A DNA stretch of 52,442 nucleotides. Origin: Dehalococcoidia bacterium (GTDB lineage: Bacteria > Chloroflexota > Dehalococcoidia > SM23-28-2). Positions 1 to 7,715 of this stretch are shown here, in pieces. The notes below the pieces were generated by a model. It saw only the letters and a list, made by a program, of their open reading frames with translations. It was not told the DNA's origin and ran no database searches. Numbering within the stretch: position 1 is the stretch's first letter; each line of letters begins with the position of its first letter. Position numbers and translations under genes: made by a program. The stretch covers positions 1-52,442 of the forward strand of contig JAUWYP010000015.1 in NCBI GenBank assembly GCA_030615765.1, in the 5' to 3' direction.

Positions 1-320
1 GTGAGAAGGTTGTGGACGATGCAGGAATCAGTGCCGGCAAGAAGGGGTCGCAGCTTGTCCCTGATTTTGTCCTTGAGAGCGAAGAACTCGTCCGGTACCT
101 GGCCCTCTCTGAGCTGCGGTTCCACCTTCGCGTAAGGTGGGAACTCGGAGGAGAGCTCGGGAACAATGGCTGCACTGATCGCGGCCGTCTGGTTCCCGCG
201 ACCAGCCACGATAGTCACCTCGAATCCCTCCCGCGCCAGGAACCTGGCCTGCAGGTCCATCACGATCTCTACCCCGCCTATGACCGGGGGGCAGCTGTAA
301 TGCACGATGGCGGCTTTCAT
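1..320 (-). CDS. Glycosyltransferase family 4, N-terminal part (cut by window edge)
   Basis: The minus strand reads from ATG at 320 without a stop to base 1, giving 106 residues. It begins MKAAIVHYSCPPVIGGVE, the first beta strand and glycine loop (GGVE) of GT-B glycosyltransferases of family 4, followed by LAREGFEVTIVAGRG, the usual second strand. Family members transfer a sugar from a nucleotide donor to a lipid, sugar or protein acceptor in the cytoplasm. The catalytic C-terminal half lies outside the window, so donor and acceptor cannot be named. A GAGAGG ribosome site precedes the ATG, and a promoter lies 50-80 bases upstream. Family assignment is good; the exact function is unknown. Confidence 0.8.
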   Translation of the reverse strand, partial: MKAAIVHYSCPPVIGGVEIVMDLQARFLAREGFEVTIVAGRGNQTAAISAAIVPELSSEFPPYAKVEPQLREGQVPDEFFALKDKIRDKLRPLLAGTDSCIVHNLL

Positions 321-370
321 CGACCAACCTCTCTTAACCAGGCTTTGCTGAACGCGAGTTATCAGTGTGT

Positions 371-398
371 ATTCTAGAGCCTGGAGCAACTAGGTCAA
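371..398 (-). promoter_or_regulatory. Sigma70-type promoter for the glycosyltransferase
   Basis: On the minus strand TTGACC (398-393) and TAGAAT (376-371) are separated by 16 bases and point at the glycosyltransferase start at 320. No other gene lies between. Confidence 0.55.
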
Positions 399-473
399 CC
401 TGTGTTCCCTGATGCAGAAAGGGCCCAAGCCGTAGACCATTCGGGGCACGTTGAAGCAGATTTCCGGCTTGTC

Positions 474-517
474 TGGTGCCGAGGGGCGGAGTCGAGCCGC
501 CGACACCGTGATTGACA
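474..517 (-). pseudogene. 3' half of a tRNA (minus strand), lacking its 5' half
   Basis: Reading the minus strand toward 474 gives a T-arm (GGCGG-CTCGACT-CCGCC), a 3' acceptor strand CCTCGGC, discriminator A and encoded CCA (476-474). It is preceded by an anticodon loop TTGTCAA (GTC, Asp) with 3' stem TCACGG. The 5' acceptor strand GCCGAGG and any D-arm are absent: the bases beyond the loop belong to another tRNA half on the plus strand. The TCACGG half-stem does not pair with what now lies on the other side. It cannot fold as a complete tRNA and is called a remnant. Confidence 0.6.
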
Positions 518-556
518 ATCCGGGAGTCATGGGTTCGAATCCCACCCGGCCCTCCA
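511..556 (+). pseudogene. 3' half of a second tRNA (plus strand) sharing the anticodon loop
   Basis: The plus strand has anticodon loop TTGACAA (GAC, Val), 3' stem TCCGG, variable loop, T-arm with loop TTCGAAT, acceptor strand CCGGCCC, T and an encoded CCA ending at 556. The expected 5' strand GGGCCGG and a D-arm are missing. Upstream sequence is instead the reverse complement of the other tRNA's 3' half. The two anticodon loops are each other's reverse complement, so one seven-base loop serves both halves. This is either an inversion junction or an assembly chimera. Confidence 0.6.
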
Positions 557-747
557 GGGTCCGCGGGCAGATAGGGATTCCGCACCCTCGGAGCGCCTTC
601 TCTCCCAAGGAGATACCAAAAGGCGCCGCCTACACCTCGCCCAGCAGCGCTTCCGCCATCCCAACGTGCTTGGGCATGCCGATGCGGGGGCAACCCTCGC
701 TGGGTTCCGTGGGAAGCTCGCTGGCCTTGTCCCGATCAGCGCCATGT
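557..747. other. Intergenic stretch, no gene seen
   Basis: Between the tRNA-like remnants and the promoter of the dehydrogenase I see no coding sequence with a ribosome site or family resemblance. The open frames here are short and look random. Confidence 0.5.
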
Positions 748-776
748 TTGACACCACCTTCGCGACCAGCGATCAT
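748..776 (+). promoter_or_regulatory. Possible promoter of the DapB-like dehydrogenase
   Basis: TTGACA (748-753), 17 bases, then GATCAT (771-776, four of six consensus bases). It lies about 110 bases before the preferred start codon. Confidence 0.45.
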
Positions 777-885
777 TTACTTACCGCGAGTGGGTTCTGC
801 TGCCCGTTTGGTGCGGTGAGGAATGCTCTGGTTGACACGTCGGCAACACGAACTGGAGGCTGGCGGCCTGGCTGGCGAGCAGGAG

Positions 886-1917
886 ATGCACGGTACGCAT
901 AGGCGCCGACTTCGGGCAGCCCTCTACGGTGTAGGCGATGTCGGCAAGCAAGTGGTGGCCCTCCTGGCCCGTCGGCCGGACGTTCAGATTGTGGCTGCTC
1001 TGGACGCGGATCCGCTGAAGGTTGGCAGGGATCTTGGGGATGTCGTTTGCCTCGGCCGTACCCTCGGGGTGACCGTCTCCTGCGATCCGGAGCTTCTAAT
1101 TGGCGGCGTGGACACTGATGTCGTGATCCACGCCACCAGTCCGTACCTGAGCGTAGCCTCGCCCCAGCTGCTCCCACTTCTAGCCAGCAGCAAGAGCGTC
1201 GTTTCAGCTTGTGATGAACTGGTCTACCCTTGGGCGAGCCACCCCGATATGGCGACGAAGCTGGACGCAACGGCGCAAGGGGCTGGTGCAGCCCTACTTG
1301 CAGTTGGGGCAAGCCCCGGGTTCGTCACCGATGCGCTGCCGCTGTTTCTTGCCGCTGCCTGCGCTGAGGTGGAGGCCCTGTTGGTAACCAGAGTGATCGA
1401 CTTGGCGAAGGAGCCTACGGCCGTGCAGGCCGCCGCGGGGCTCGGCATGACTCTGGATGCTTTTCGTGAGGCCGCCGACCAAGGGGCGGTAGGCTTGCCC
1501 GCGCTTCTGGACTCCGTAGCCCTGATGGCTGCAAAACTAGGCTGGCGGCTCGATAGGTCGGTGGAAATGATCGAGCCGATACGGGCAACGAAACGCTGGG
1601 AAACGGAAGCTACGATTGTGGGGGCAGGCAGGGTGGCGGGTCTGCGACAACTCGCCCGCGGCTTCAGGGACGACGCCGAGGTCCTGAGAGTGGACGTAAT
1701 CGCCTTCCTGGGGGCGCCTGACCCCCACGAGGCCATCGTGGTTCGCGGACGGCCCCAGATTAGCGCCCGCATCGACGGCGGCATCCCCAGCCACCTGGCC
1801 ACGGCGGCCCTCATGGTTCACGCATTGCCCGCCGTTGCGGTTGCGCCTCCGGGCCTCCTCAATGTCACGGATCTTCTGGACACGTATGCCGACCGAATAG
1901 GGTCACCACTCCCCTAG
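886..1917 (+). CDS. DapB-like / 2,4-diaminopentanoate dehydrogenase-family NAD(P)-binding protein
   Basis: The protein (343 aa from ATG 886) opens with a Rossmann fold, LRAALYGVGDVGKQV, followed by the cofactor strand VAALDADPLKVGRDLG. It has the family blocks DVVIHATSPYL, VVSACDELVYPW and GASPGFVTDALPL, which I recognise from the dihydrodipicolinate reductase N-terminal superfamily, in particular 2,4-diaminopentanoate dehydrogenase of ornithine fermentation. Such enzymes oxidise or reduce amino-acid-derived imines with NAD(P). The exact substrate is not provable, and no ornithine-pathway genes (ortA/ortB, oraS/oraE) are nearby. An in-frame ATG at 823 would add 21 residues unlike the family; 886 has AGGAG directly abutting it, so the start is uncertain. 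It appears to be a single-gene unit. Confidence 0.75.
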   Translation: MHGTHRRRLRAALYGVGDVGKQVVALLARRPDVQIVAALDADPLKVGRDLGDVVCLGRTLGVTVSCDPELLIGGVDTDVVIHATSPYLSVASPQLLPLLASSKSVVSACDELVYPWASHPDMATKLDATAQGAGAALLAVGASPGFVTDALPLFLAAACAEVEALLVTRVIDLAKEPTAVQAAAGLGMTLDAFREAADQGAVGLPALLDSVALMAAKLGWRLDRSVEMIEPIRATKRWETEATIVGAGRVAGLRQLARGFRDDAEVLRVDVIAFLGAPDPHEAIVVRGRPQISARIDGGIPSHLATAALMVHALPAVAVAPPGLLNVTDLLDTYADRIGSPLP

Positions 1918-1968
1918 TGCTCCCGAAAACCTGTCGAAACAAAAGGGGGCCTCATTGACATAAGCAAG

Positions 1969-1997
1969 TTGACAGAGAGTTATCCTGATGCCACAAT
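1969..1997 (+). promoter_or_regulatory. Promoter of the LPPTG surface protein
   Basis: TTGACA (1969-1974), 17 bases, CACAAT (1992-1997). A second TTGACA lies at 1955-1960. The start codon follows 48 bases later. Confidence 0.5.
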
Positions 1998-2044
1998 AGT
2001 GCGTCCTCGACTCAGGTCAAGTATTCTCACCAGTGAGGTCGCCC

Positions 2045-3172
2045 ATGCCTCGTGTCGTAGGTGTACGCGGCTCAGGCCAGTACAAATGGCAGTGGTTCCT
2101 GCTGGATGAATACCGGAAGCTGCCCCCGCCCGTACGCTGGGTCAGTTTGGCCTCTCTCCTCGCCGCCGTCATAGCCACCGTCTTTGCCATCGGTTTTGCC
2201 CTATACAGTATCCAGCAAACCTCAGGAGCGCCCCTAAAGGGGGCCATTTTCACCACCACTCCTGACGGCGGAATCGTCGACGAGAACGTCCGCTACCAAA
2301 GCAAGAACGCTGTCTACCTGGACGGTGGGCCCGGGCCGAATGCTCCTCAATCCGCAGCCGGCCTGCCCGACGGCGACTACTACTTCCAGGTGACCGACCC
2401 AAGCGGGAAGGTGTTGCTGTCCGAAGACCCGGCCGAGTGCCGCAAGGTCGAGCTGAAGGACGGTGTTATCGTAGCCCTACTCAACATCGGCGCAGCCTAC
2501 GACCCCGAGGGGTTCGCTGATCCCCTGCCCTGCCATATTCAGCATCCCCCGGATCCACCCGACCCCGCCGGGCCCGGCGACGCTGGTCTTGACGGCCGCC
2601 ACGACACGAATACCGATACGGATCATGGCCCGCCAGCCGTGGTGGTCCAGCTGATGCCGTTCTCCAACACCCCCAACCCGGGCGGCGTATACAAGGCCTG
2701 GATCATTCCCGCAGACCGCTACGTCGCCAACGGTGGTGACCCTGACGCGATCCCGAGGCCGCTGAGGGTCAGCGACCAGCAGGTGGGATTCCAGCGCGAT
2801 CCCGGCTTCGGCCCCCCGGGCGATCAGGTAAAGACGGACAACTTCAAGGTCGCGGAGTTCGTACCCACACCCAGCCCGACGCCTTCGCCCACGCCCAGCC
2901 CGATGGCAACGCCAGCCGTGCTGCCTACGGCCGCGCCTCCTTCGCCGACACCTTCTCCTGCTGCGACCGCGACGCCACCCGGCCCCACCCTCTCACCAAC
3001 GCCCAGCCCAACCGCGCCTTCCCGGACGCCGGTGATCCTGCCGCCCACGGGTGGCAGCGGCCCGACCCTCTCGCCGCTGGGCTGGCCCTGGGCCGTCCTT
3101 GCAATGGCAGGCGGCGTGGCCCTCATGTTAGCGGGAAGCCTAATCTGGTCGCTCAGGCGCCGAGAGAGCTAA
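2045..3172 (+). CDS. Membrane-anchored surface protein with Thr/Pro stalk and LPPTG-like C-terminal tail
   Basis: The 375-residue protein has one N-terminal membrane segment (about residues 30-55), an extracellular region of about 200 residues without a fold I can name, a stalk of repeated PTPSPTPSP, then LPPTG (encoded at 3038-3052), a hydrophobic stretch ([18 protein letters not shown]) and the charged tail LRRRES. Signal anchor, Pro/Thr stalk and LPxTG-hydrophobic-Arg tail is the layout of sortase substrates. No sortase gene is in the window, so covalent anchoring is inferred; a plain two-anchor membrane protein is the alternative. ATG 2045 is preferred over GTG 2033 because GAGG lies five bases before it. 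The extracellular part carries cysteines at CRKVEL and PCHIQH that might pair. Confidence 0.65.
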   Translation: MPRVVGVRGSGQYKWQWFLLDEYRKLPPPVRWVSLASLLAAVIATVFAIGFALYSIQQTSGAPLKGAIFTTTPDGGIVDENVRYQSKNAVYLDGGPGPNAPQSAAGLPDGDYYFQVTDPSGKVLLSEDPAECRKVELKDGVIVALLNIGAAYDPEGFADPLPCHIQHPPDPPDPAGPGDAGLDGRHDTNTDTDHGPPAVVVQLMPFSNTPNPGGVYKAWIIPADRYVANGGDPDAIPRPLRVSDQQVGFQRDPGFGPPGDQVKTDNFKVAEFVPTPSPTPSPTPSPMATPAVLPTAAPPSPTPSPAATATPPGPTLSPTPSPTAPSRTPVILPPTGGSGPTLSPLGWPWAVLAMAGGVALMLAGSLIWSLRRRES

Positions 3173-3636
3173 TAAACAAGCCGCATCTAGTAGAGGCGAA
3201 TAGGTAGGCCCCCGGGCAAGAGGGCTCTCCTATAGACACCATCGGCCGGGGTCAATCCTTCTGGCCGACGCTCTTCACCCTCGGGCACCATCCCCTGGTG
3301 AAGGCTGCGAAAAGCTACCTCAACCTGGATGTCGGCCTCGAACGGGAGCGGTTACCTGGGTATGAGGTCCCGCCCGTGGCCGGGCAGAGCGAGCAGCCGC
3401 TCCCCTGCGAGGCTCCAAGACGGTGCGCGGCCTGACCGGCACGTCCTGATTGACAATCCGGGCACCTGCTGGCGCTGATCGCCAGCTAATAGACCTTCTG
3501 CTTCCCAAGTATCCCGCACTAAGCGCTGTGCCCCACATAGCTGACCCCCGAGCGAAAACGCCTCAGTTATCCGCTGTACGCTAGGCCCCTTTTCCCCTTG
3601 TCAGCCCTTGCGTCTGCGAGTAGGATGAGGGCTATC
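3173..3636. other. Intergenic stretch with possible gene remnant
   Basis: No gene with a start codon and ribosome site is visible in these 464 bases. An open plus frame without a start codon runs 3208-3435 and has protein-like composition (for example FWPTLFTLGHHPLVKAAKSY), so it may be the tail of a lost gene. I do not recognise its family. The 16-base word at 3447-3462 repeats the anticodon region at 509-524. Confidence 0.35.
3595..3632 (+). repeat. Imperfect direct repeat, left copy
   Basis: These 38 bases match 4234-4271 at 32 positions, sharing the core CGAGTAGGATG. The pair brackets the GNAT gene. The left copy includes the ribosome site of that gene. Confidence 0.55.
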
Positions 3637-4134
3637 ATGACGATCCACCATCCCGGCAAGAAGGGCTTGAAGATGCGCCCTGCTGTCGAGAGTGACCTCG
3701 ACCGCCTCGTAGACCTCTGGCGTCTCCTAGTGCAATTCCATCAGAAACTCGTCCCGAGGTTTCGTGGCCAGGAAGGCTCGGAGCAAGGCTGGCGAGACTT
3801 TGCCAAGCGACACATCGCTGAGCACGACCGCTTTCTGTTCGTGGCGGAGGCGTCCGGTGACGTCGTTGCATACATTCTGGGCTCGATCGAGACTAACCCT
3901 TCCGTGATGGAGATGGGTACCTACGGGATCGTCTTGGACATCTACGTGCTAGATGACTACCGTCGGCGCGGTGTTGGCACCCAGCTGTGGCTCGCGGCCC
4001 TGGAGTGGTTTAGAGCCAAGGGACAGACCAACGTTAGACTGAATGTCGCGGCGTTGAACGCGCTGGCGGAGAGCTTCTGGCGCTCGCACGGTTTTGCCGA
4101 CTACCTAATCCGGCTGTATCTGGAGACGACATAG
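3637..4134 (+). CDS. GNAT-family N-acetyltransferase
   Basis: The protein (165 aa) starts with the typical GNAT lead MRPAVESDLDRLVDLWRLL and carries motif A as VLDIYVLDDYRRRGVGTQL, the pyrophosphate-binding loop for acetyl-CoA (R-x2-G-x-G pattern), followed by NALAESFWRSHGF, the usual motif B. GNAT enzymes acetylate amines of small molecules, peptides or antibiotics; the substrate cannot be read from sequence. ATG 3637 has GAGG six bases upstream. ATG 3673 gives an even more family-like N-terminus, and TTG 3598 would give a longer one. The gene is a single unit bracketed by 84%-identical 38-base direct repeats, which could mark a past insertion. Confidence 0.8.
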   Translation: MTIHHPGKKGLKMRPAVESDLDRLVDLWRLLVQFHQKLVPRFRGQEGSEQGWRDFAKRHIAEHDRFLFVAEASGDVVAYILGSIETNPSVMEMGTYGIVLDIYVLDDYRRRGVGTQLWLAALEWFRAKGQTNVRLNVAALNALAESFWRSHGFADYLIRLYLETT

Positions 4135-4233
4135 CCACCGGCGGGCGCGTGGTACGCCAGGAGGCGGTGGTTGGGGTAGGACTTCCTGTCGCTGGCCAAC
4201 GCCATCGTTGGTTCGTCGTGGCGATGCCTTCTT

Positions 4234-4271
4234 CCCTTGCCAGCCCTCGCGGGTACGAGTAGGATGGGGGC
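4234..4271 (+). repeat. Imperfect direct repeat, right copy
   Basis: This matches 3595-3632 at 32 of 38 positions. It lies 99 bases after the GNAT stop codon. Confidence 0.55.
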
Positions 4272-4332
4272 CGCGCAGGGGCTGGTGGTTGGCTCTCACT
4301 GCTCAAGGAGCTGACGGAGGATGAGCGCCCCC

Positions 4333-5116
4333 TCAGCCGAGCGTACCCGTGGGTACGCGGCCTGGGCGCAGCACCACGTAGACACCTGTTAGCACCAGAA
4401 GTGTCCCAGCGATTTCAAAGGCGCTCGGCATCTCTCTGAGGACGAGGGCAGCAAGAGTCGTTGCCTCCACCGGCTCCCCCAGAATCGCTACCGCCACCAT
4501 GGCAGCGGGAACGTACGCTAGGGCCCAGTTGATGGAGGTGTGGCCGACGAGCTGGGGCACGAGCGCCAGCAAGCCTAGCATCACGAACGTCTTGGTGCTG
4601 TAGCCTGTGAACGGCTCTCCTGCTACCACTACAGAGACCACAAGCAACACGGCTGCCACCGGATACACAACGCCGACGTACCTCACCCAGGACAGCTGCG
4701 GCCGAGCCCGTCGTCCTATCATCAAGTAGCCGGCCGCGAAGATCGCCCCCAGCAGTGCGTACAGGTCGCCCACTACTGTCCCCAGACCCTCGCCTACGTC
4801 CTCGGCAGCCATCAAGGCAGCCCCCACTATCGCTATACCGATGCCTGCCCAGGTCGCTGTCGCCACCCGTTCGCTCAGCACAAACGGCGAGGCGAGGCCC
4901 ACGAACACCGGACTGGTCGTCACTAGCACCACCGATGTGATCACCGAGGTCTGCTGGAGCGACGCGATCCAGAACCCGAAATGCAGCGCTAAGGAACGTG
5001 CCCGCCAGCAGAGGCAACGCCCACAGGCCGTCCTGGGATGCCCGCTCACGACCTGTCGCTAGGGCCAAGGCCCCCGCTGGCACTGCAGCTAGCCCCATCC
5101 GGTCCGCCGGGCTGAA
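4333..5116 (-). pseudogene. Broken EamA/DMT-family transporter
   Basis: The intact part (frame ending at 4333) reads LHFGFWIASLQQTSVITSV followed by six or seven hydrophobic segments and GEPVEATTLAALVL, the hallmark of the second EamA repeat of drug/metabolite exporters. The preceding residues continue in another frame: LPLLAGTFL then A-LHFGFW. Removing one base near 4990 restores the family sequence, so there is a single-base frameshift. The frame upstream of about 5110 no longer resembles EamA, and the first membrane segment is missing where the plus-strand dockerin remnant begins. The product should be non-functional. A sequencing error could explain the frameshift but not the missing N-terminus. 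Confidence 0.65.
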
Positions 5117-5153
5117 CCGCTCATGGGCCCGCGCCGCCCTCTCCGCATCGTAG

Positions 5154-5336
5154 GTCGTCGAGTACCGCCGCACCATCGCCGGCGTGCTCAAATTCAAACT
5201 CCTCATCCTCGCCGGCTTTCCCTGCGACGGCGATCCGGCCTACGATAACCGCTTCGACTTCAACGCCGACGGCTGCATCAACATCGTCGACGTACTCCAG
5301 TACAAGCCGGTCATCCTGACGTCGTGCACGCCGTAG
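5154..5336 (+). pseudogene. C-terminal fragment of a dockerin-like secreted protein
   Basis: The frame open from 5154 to TAG 5336 contains RFDFNADGCINIVDVLQY, an EF-hand-like dockerin repeat (D-x-N-x-D-G-x-I-N-x-x-D), ending KPVILTSCTP. I recognise this as the normal C-terminus of Chloroflexota exported proteins. It has no start of its own (GTG 5184 has no ribosome site), no signal peptide and no upstream domains. It abuts the truncated end of the EamA gene on the opposite strand, so both were cut at the same junction around 5110-5160. Confidence 0.6.
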
Positions 5337-5517
5337 GGTCGTACCCTGCCCCCCTGCTGCTGGCCAGCGCCAGGGGCAACAACCCTCATGGGGCCGTCAG
5401 CCCAGCCGGTCACTGCCCCCGGCACGGACGGATGAAGAACAGGTACGAAGGGAACCGCCAGCGTCTTTCTTCGTGCCGCACTGTTGTTCGGGATCGGTCA
5501 ATCGGGGCCAGAAAAGC
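5337..5517. other. Intergenic, nothing recognised
   Basis: This stretch before the ABC-operon promoter holds no convincing gene, RNA or repeat. Confidence 0.5.
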
Positions 5518-5546
5518 TTGACTCGGCGGTTATCAACGTGTAGAAT
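5518..5546 (+). promoter_or_regulatory. Promoter of the peptide ABC importer operon
   Basis: TTGACT (5518-5523), exactly 17 bases, then TAGAAT (5541-5546). It lies 94 bases before the start of the binding-protein gene, and nothing else lies between. Confidence 0.75.
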
Positions 5547-5639
5547 CCGCGCGAAAAGCAAGCATTTTGCCCATGCATGTGATGTGTGGGACACGATCAA
5601 TAGCGGGCCAGCGAGTGCCCGCGACGAAAGGAGGAAGGT

Positions 5640-7574
5640 ATGGTTCGAGTAGCGCGATACTGGCTGCTCGGCTTAGCGATACTCCTCGCCGCTACGTGCC
5701 TAGCTCTGTTCCCCGCCTGCGAGGAGGAAGAGGAAGAGGCCACGCCCGCTGCCACGCCAGATGGAACCCCTTCCCCCGGGGTAACTCCCGCAACTACCGA
5801 GGGAGGCGTCTACCAGACGGGCATGTTCGAGGACATAAGCACCACCAACTACTGGAACTCGATGGGTCCCAAGGCCACCGTCTACAACGAGTACGTCTTG
5901 GGCCCCGCCGTGGCGTCTCTAATGCGCTACAGCGACCAGCGCCTGGACTGGGTGCCGAACCTAGCGGCGGACCTACCAAGCGACCTCGAGCAGGAGGGTG
6001 ACTTCTGGGTCACAACCGTGACCCTGAAGGAGGGCGCCGTCTGGGGCGATGGCGAACCCATGACCGCCGACGACGCAGTCTTCACCTGGCACACGGTGCG
6101 GGACCTGGAGATAATCGACGGCAACTGGCCGAGCGCCGTTGACCTCGACTTCTTCGACCACGCCGAGGCCCTCGACGACACGACCCTCAAGATCTTCTTC
6201 AGCGAGGAAGCGGGGCTGCCCGTCTGGCAGTTCGGCCTCGCCATGGCCCCCATTCTGCCCGAGCACTACTGGGCGTCTGTGGTGGAGGAGGCGAAGGCCA
6301 AGGACGATCCGGTAGCTACCCTCTACGCCCACGACGCATCGGATGTGCCGGGTGCTGGGTTCTCCTTCTCGCGGCAGGAGCCGGGCGCCTTTGTGGAAAA
6401 CACGGCGAACCCAGATTATGTCCGCAAGGGCCTGACGGTGAAGGAGTACGAAGACGGGACCTACGTCGAGGAAGGGACCTACCCCCTGACCATCTACGGC
6501 GAGGCCACCGGCGCCATCACGCTGGAATTCGAGGAGGGCCCCCACGCGGACGCCACGGTCTACAACATCTACGCCGACCAGGACTCGGCACTGCTGGCCT
6601 TTCAGCAGGGGGACTTCGATTTCTGGCTGAACCCCCTTAGCCTGCCTAAGGGTCTGGCCGACCAGCTGGCGGCCATCGAGGGGACGGAGATCATCACCAA
6701 CCCCTCCAACGGTTACCGCTACCTGGGCTTCAACTTCCGCGTACCGCCCCTGGACAATAAGGGGCTGCGCACGGCGACCGCCATCCTCATCGACAGGGAG
6801 TTCGTCAGCAACGTGATCCTCCAGGGGCAGGCGGTACCGGTCTACGGGACGGTGCCCGAAGGCAATGCCTTCTGGGCTAACCCAGACGTCCCCAAGCTGG
6901 GCGAGGGGCTCACCCGCGAGGAGCGGATCAACGAGGCGCTGACCGTGATGAAGGAGGCCGGGTTCACCTGGGAGGTGGAGCCGGTGTGGGACGCCGACGG
7001 CGCGGCGGTGAACCCCCGCGGCTCCGGTCTCAAGGGCCCCGACGGCAACCCGGTCCCCACTATCCGCCTGTCGGCCCCCAGCGCCGGCTACGACCCCCTG
7101 CGCTCCACCTTCGCCATCTGGATCGGCGAGTGGCTGAACGAGTTCGGTATCCCCGTGGACGTGCAGCTGTTCGGCTTCAACCTTCTGGCCGACAAGATCT
7201 TCGAACAGCAGGACATCGACATGTGGATCCTGGGCTGGGGCCTGACGCCTTTCGCCGACCATATGGCTTCCTTCTTCAGCTGCGACGAGATGGAGCTGGG
7301 CGGATTCAACGCCGGCGGCTACTGCAGCGACGAGTTCCAGGCCTTGATCGACGAGTTCAACGTCGAGACGGACTTGGACAAGGCCCTGGAGTCGGTCTTC
7401 CAGCAGCAGGAGCTCCTGGCCGAGGACTTGCCCTACGTGATCCTGTTCACCACCCCCATCGTGGAGGCCTACCGCAGCTCGGCCATCCAGTTCCCCTACA
7501 CCGAGAATCTGGACGGCCTCCAGACTACGGGCTCCGACACGGACGGCCTTCCCTGCCGCGTCCGCATCCTCTAG
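5640..7574 (+). CDS. ABC transporter substrate-binding lipoprotein, peptide/nickel family (SBP_bac_5)
   Basis: This is the 644-residue extracellular receptor of an oligopeptide/dipeptide-type importer. It has a lipoprotein signal with the acylated Cys at about residue 27, an acidic run (CEEEEEE), a short TP-rich linker and the full SBP_bac_5 fold, recognisable at LKEGAVWGDGEPMTADDAVFTW, the family signature, and KDPVA/YPLTIYGE further on. It is longer than the usual 500-550 residues. Substrate specificity (peptides, nickel, sugars or opines) cannot be told. Ribosome site AAAGGAGGA lies just upstream. It leads a five-gene operon and is followed by a strong hairpin, which would keep receptor mRNA more abundant than the membrane components. 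Confidence 0.9.
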   Translation: MVRVARYWLLGLAILLAATCLALFPACEEEEEEATPAATPDGTPSPGVTPATTEGGVYQTGMFEDISTTNYWNSMGPKATVYNEYVLGPAVASLMRYSDQRLDWVPNLAADLPSDLEQEGDFWVTTVTLKEGAVWGDGEPMTADDAVFTWHTVRDLEIIDGNWPSAVDLDFFDHAEALDDTTLKIFFSEEAGLPVWQFGLAMAPILPEHYWASVVEEAKAKDDPVATLYAHDASDVPGAGFSFSRQEPGAFVENTANPDYVRKGLTVKEYEDGTYVEEGTYPLTIYGEATGAITLEFEEGPHADATVYNIYADQDSALLAFQQGDFDFWLNPLSLPKGLADQLAAIEGTEIITNPSNGYRYLGFNFRVPPLDNKGLRTATAILIDREFVSNVILQGQAVPVYGTVPEGNAFWANPDVPKLGEGLTREERINEALTVMKEAGFTWEVEPVWDADGAAVNPRGSGLKGPDGNPVPTIRLSAPSAGYDPLRSTFAIWIGEWLNEFGIPVDVQLFGFNLLADKIFEQQDIDMWILGWGLTPFADHMASFFSCDEMELGGFNAGGYCSDEFQALIDEFNVETDLDKALESVFQQQELLAEDLPYVILFTTPIVEAYRSSAIQFPYTENLDGLQTTGSDTDGLPCRVRIL

Positions 7575-7607
7575 GACACCAGAGCAAGCAGTACCGCATT
7601 GCCTCCG

Positions 7608-7642
7608 GGAGAGGGGGCAGGCCCTGCGCCTGCCCCCTCTCC
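7608..7642 (+). terminator. Stable hairpin between receptor and permease genes
   Basis: A perfect 14-base-pair stem (7608-7621 with 7629-7642) and a seven-base loop form a GC-rich hairpin 33 bases after the receptor stop. No T-run follows, so it is more likely an mRNA-stabilising or attenuating element than a full terminator, as is common after binding-protein genes. Confidence 0.7.
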
Positions 7643-7715
7643 ATGCTAGAATGCAGTACGAGAGGTCTAGAGAGCGCGGTTAGCCCCGCCCTCTCGCTGT
7701 CCTAGGGGAAAGACG

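Noticed and set aside
509-3462. The 16-base word TGATTGACAATCCGGG at 509-524 and again at 3447-3462, as possible att sites of an integrated element.
   Set aside because: A 16-base match on this scale is not far from chance in a 52-kb window, no integrase lies between, and the second copy lacks a tRNA T-arm. Left as an observation only.
3320-3538. A 72-residue minus frame in the gap after the LPPTG protein.
   Set aside because: Arg/Ala/Pro-rich, with no ribosome site and no similarity; the plus-strand remnant frame in the same place looks more protein-like.
5973-7262. A 429-residue minus-strand frame opposite the peptide-binding protein.
   Set aside because: It is the antisense of a clear SBP_bac_5 gene with promoter and ribosome site.
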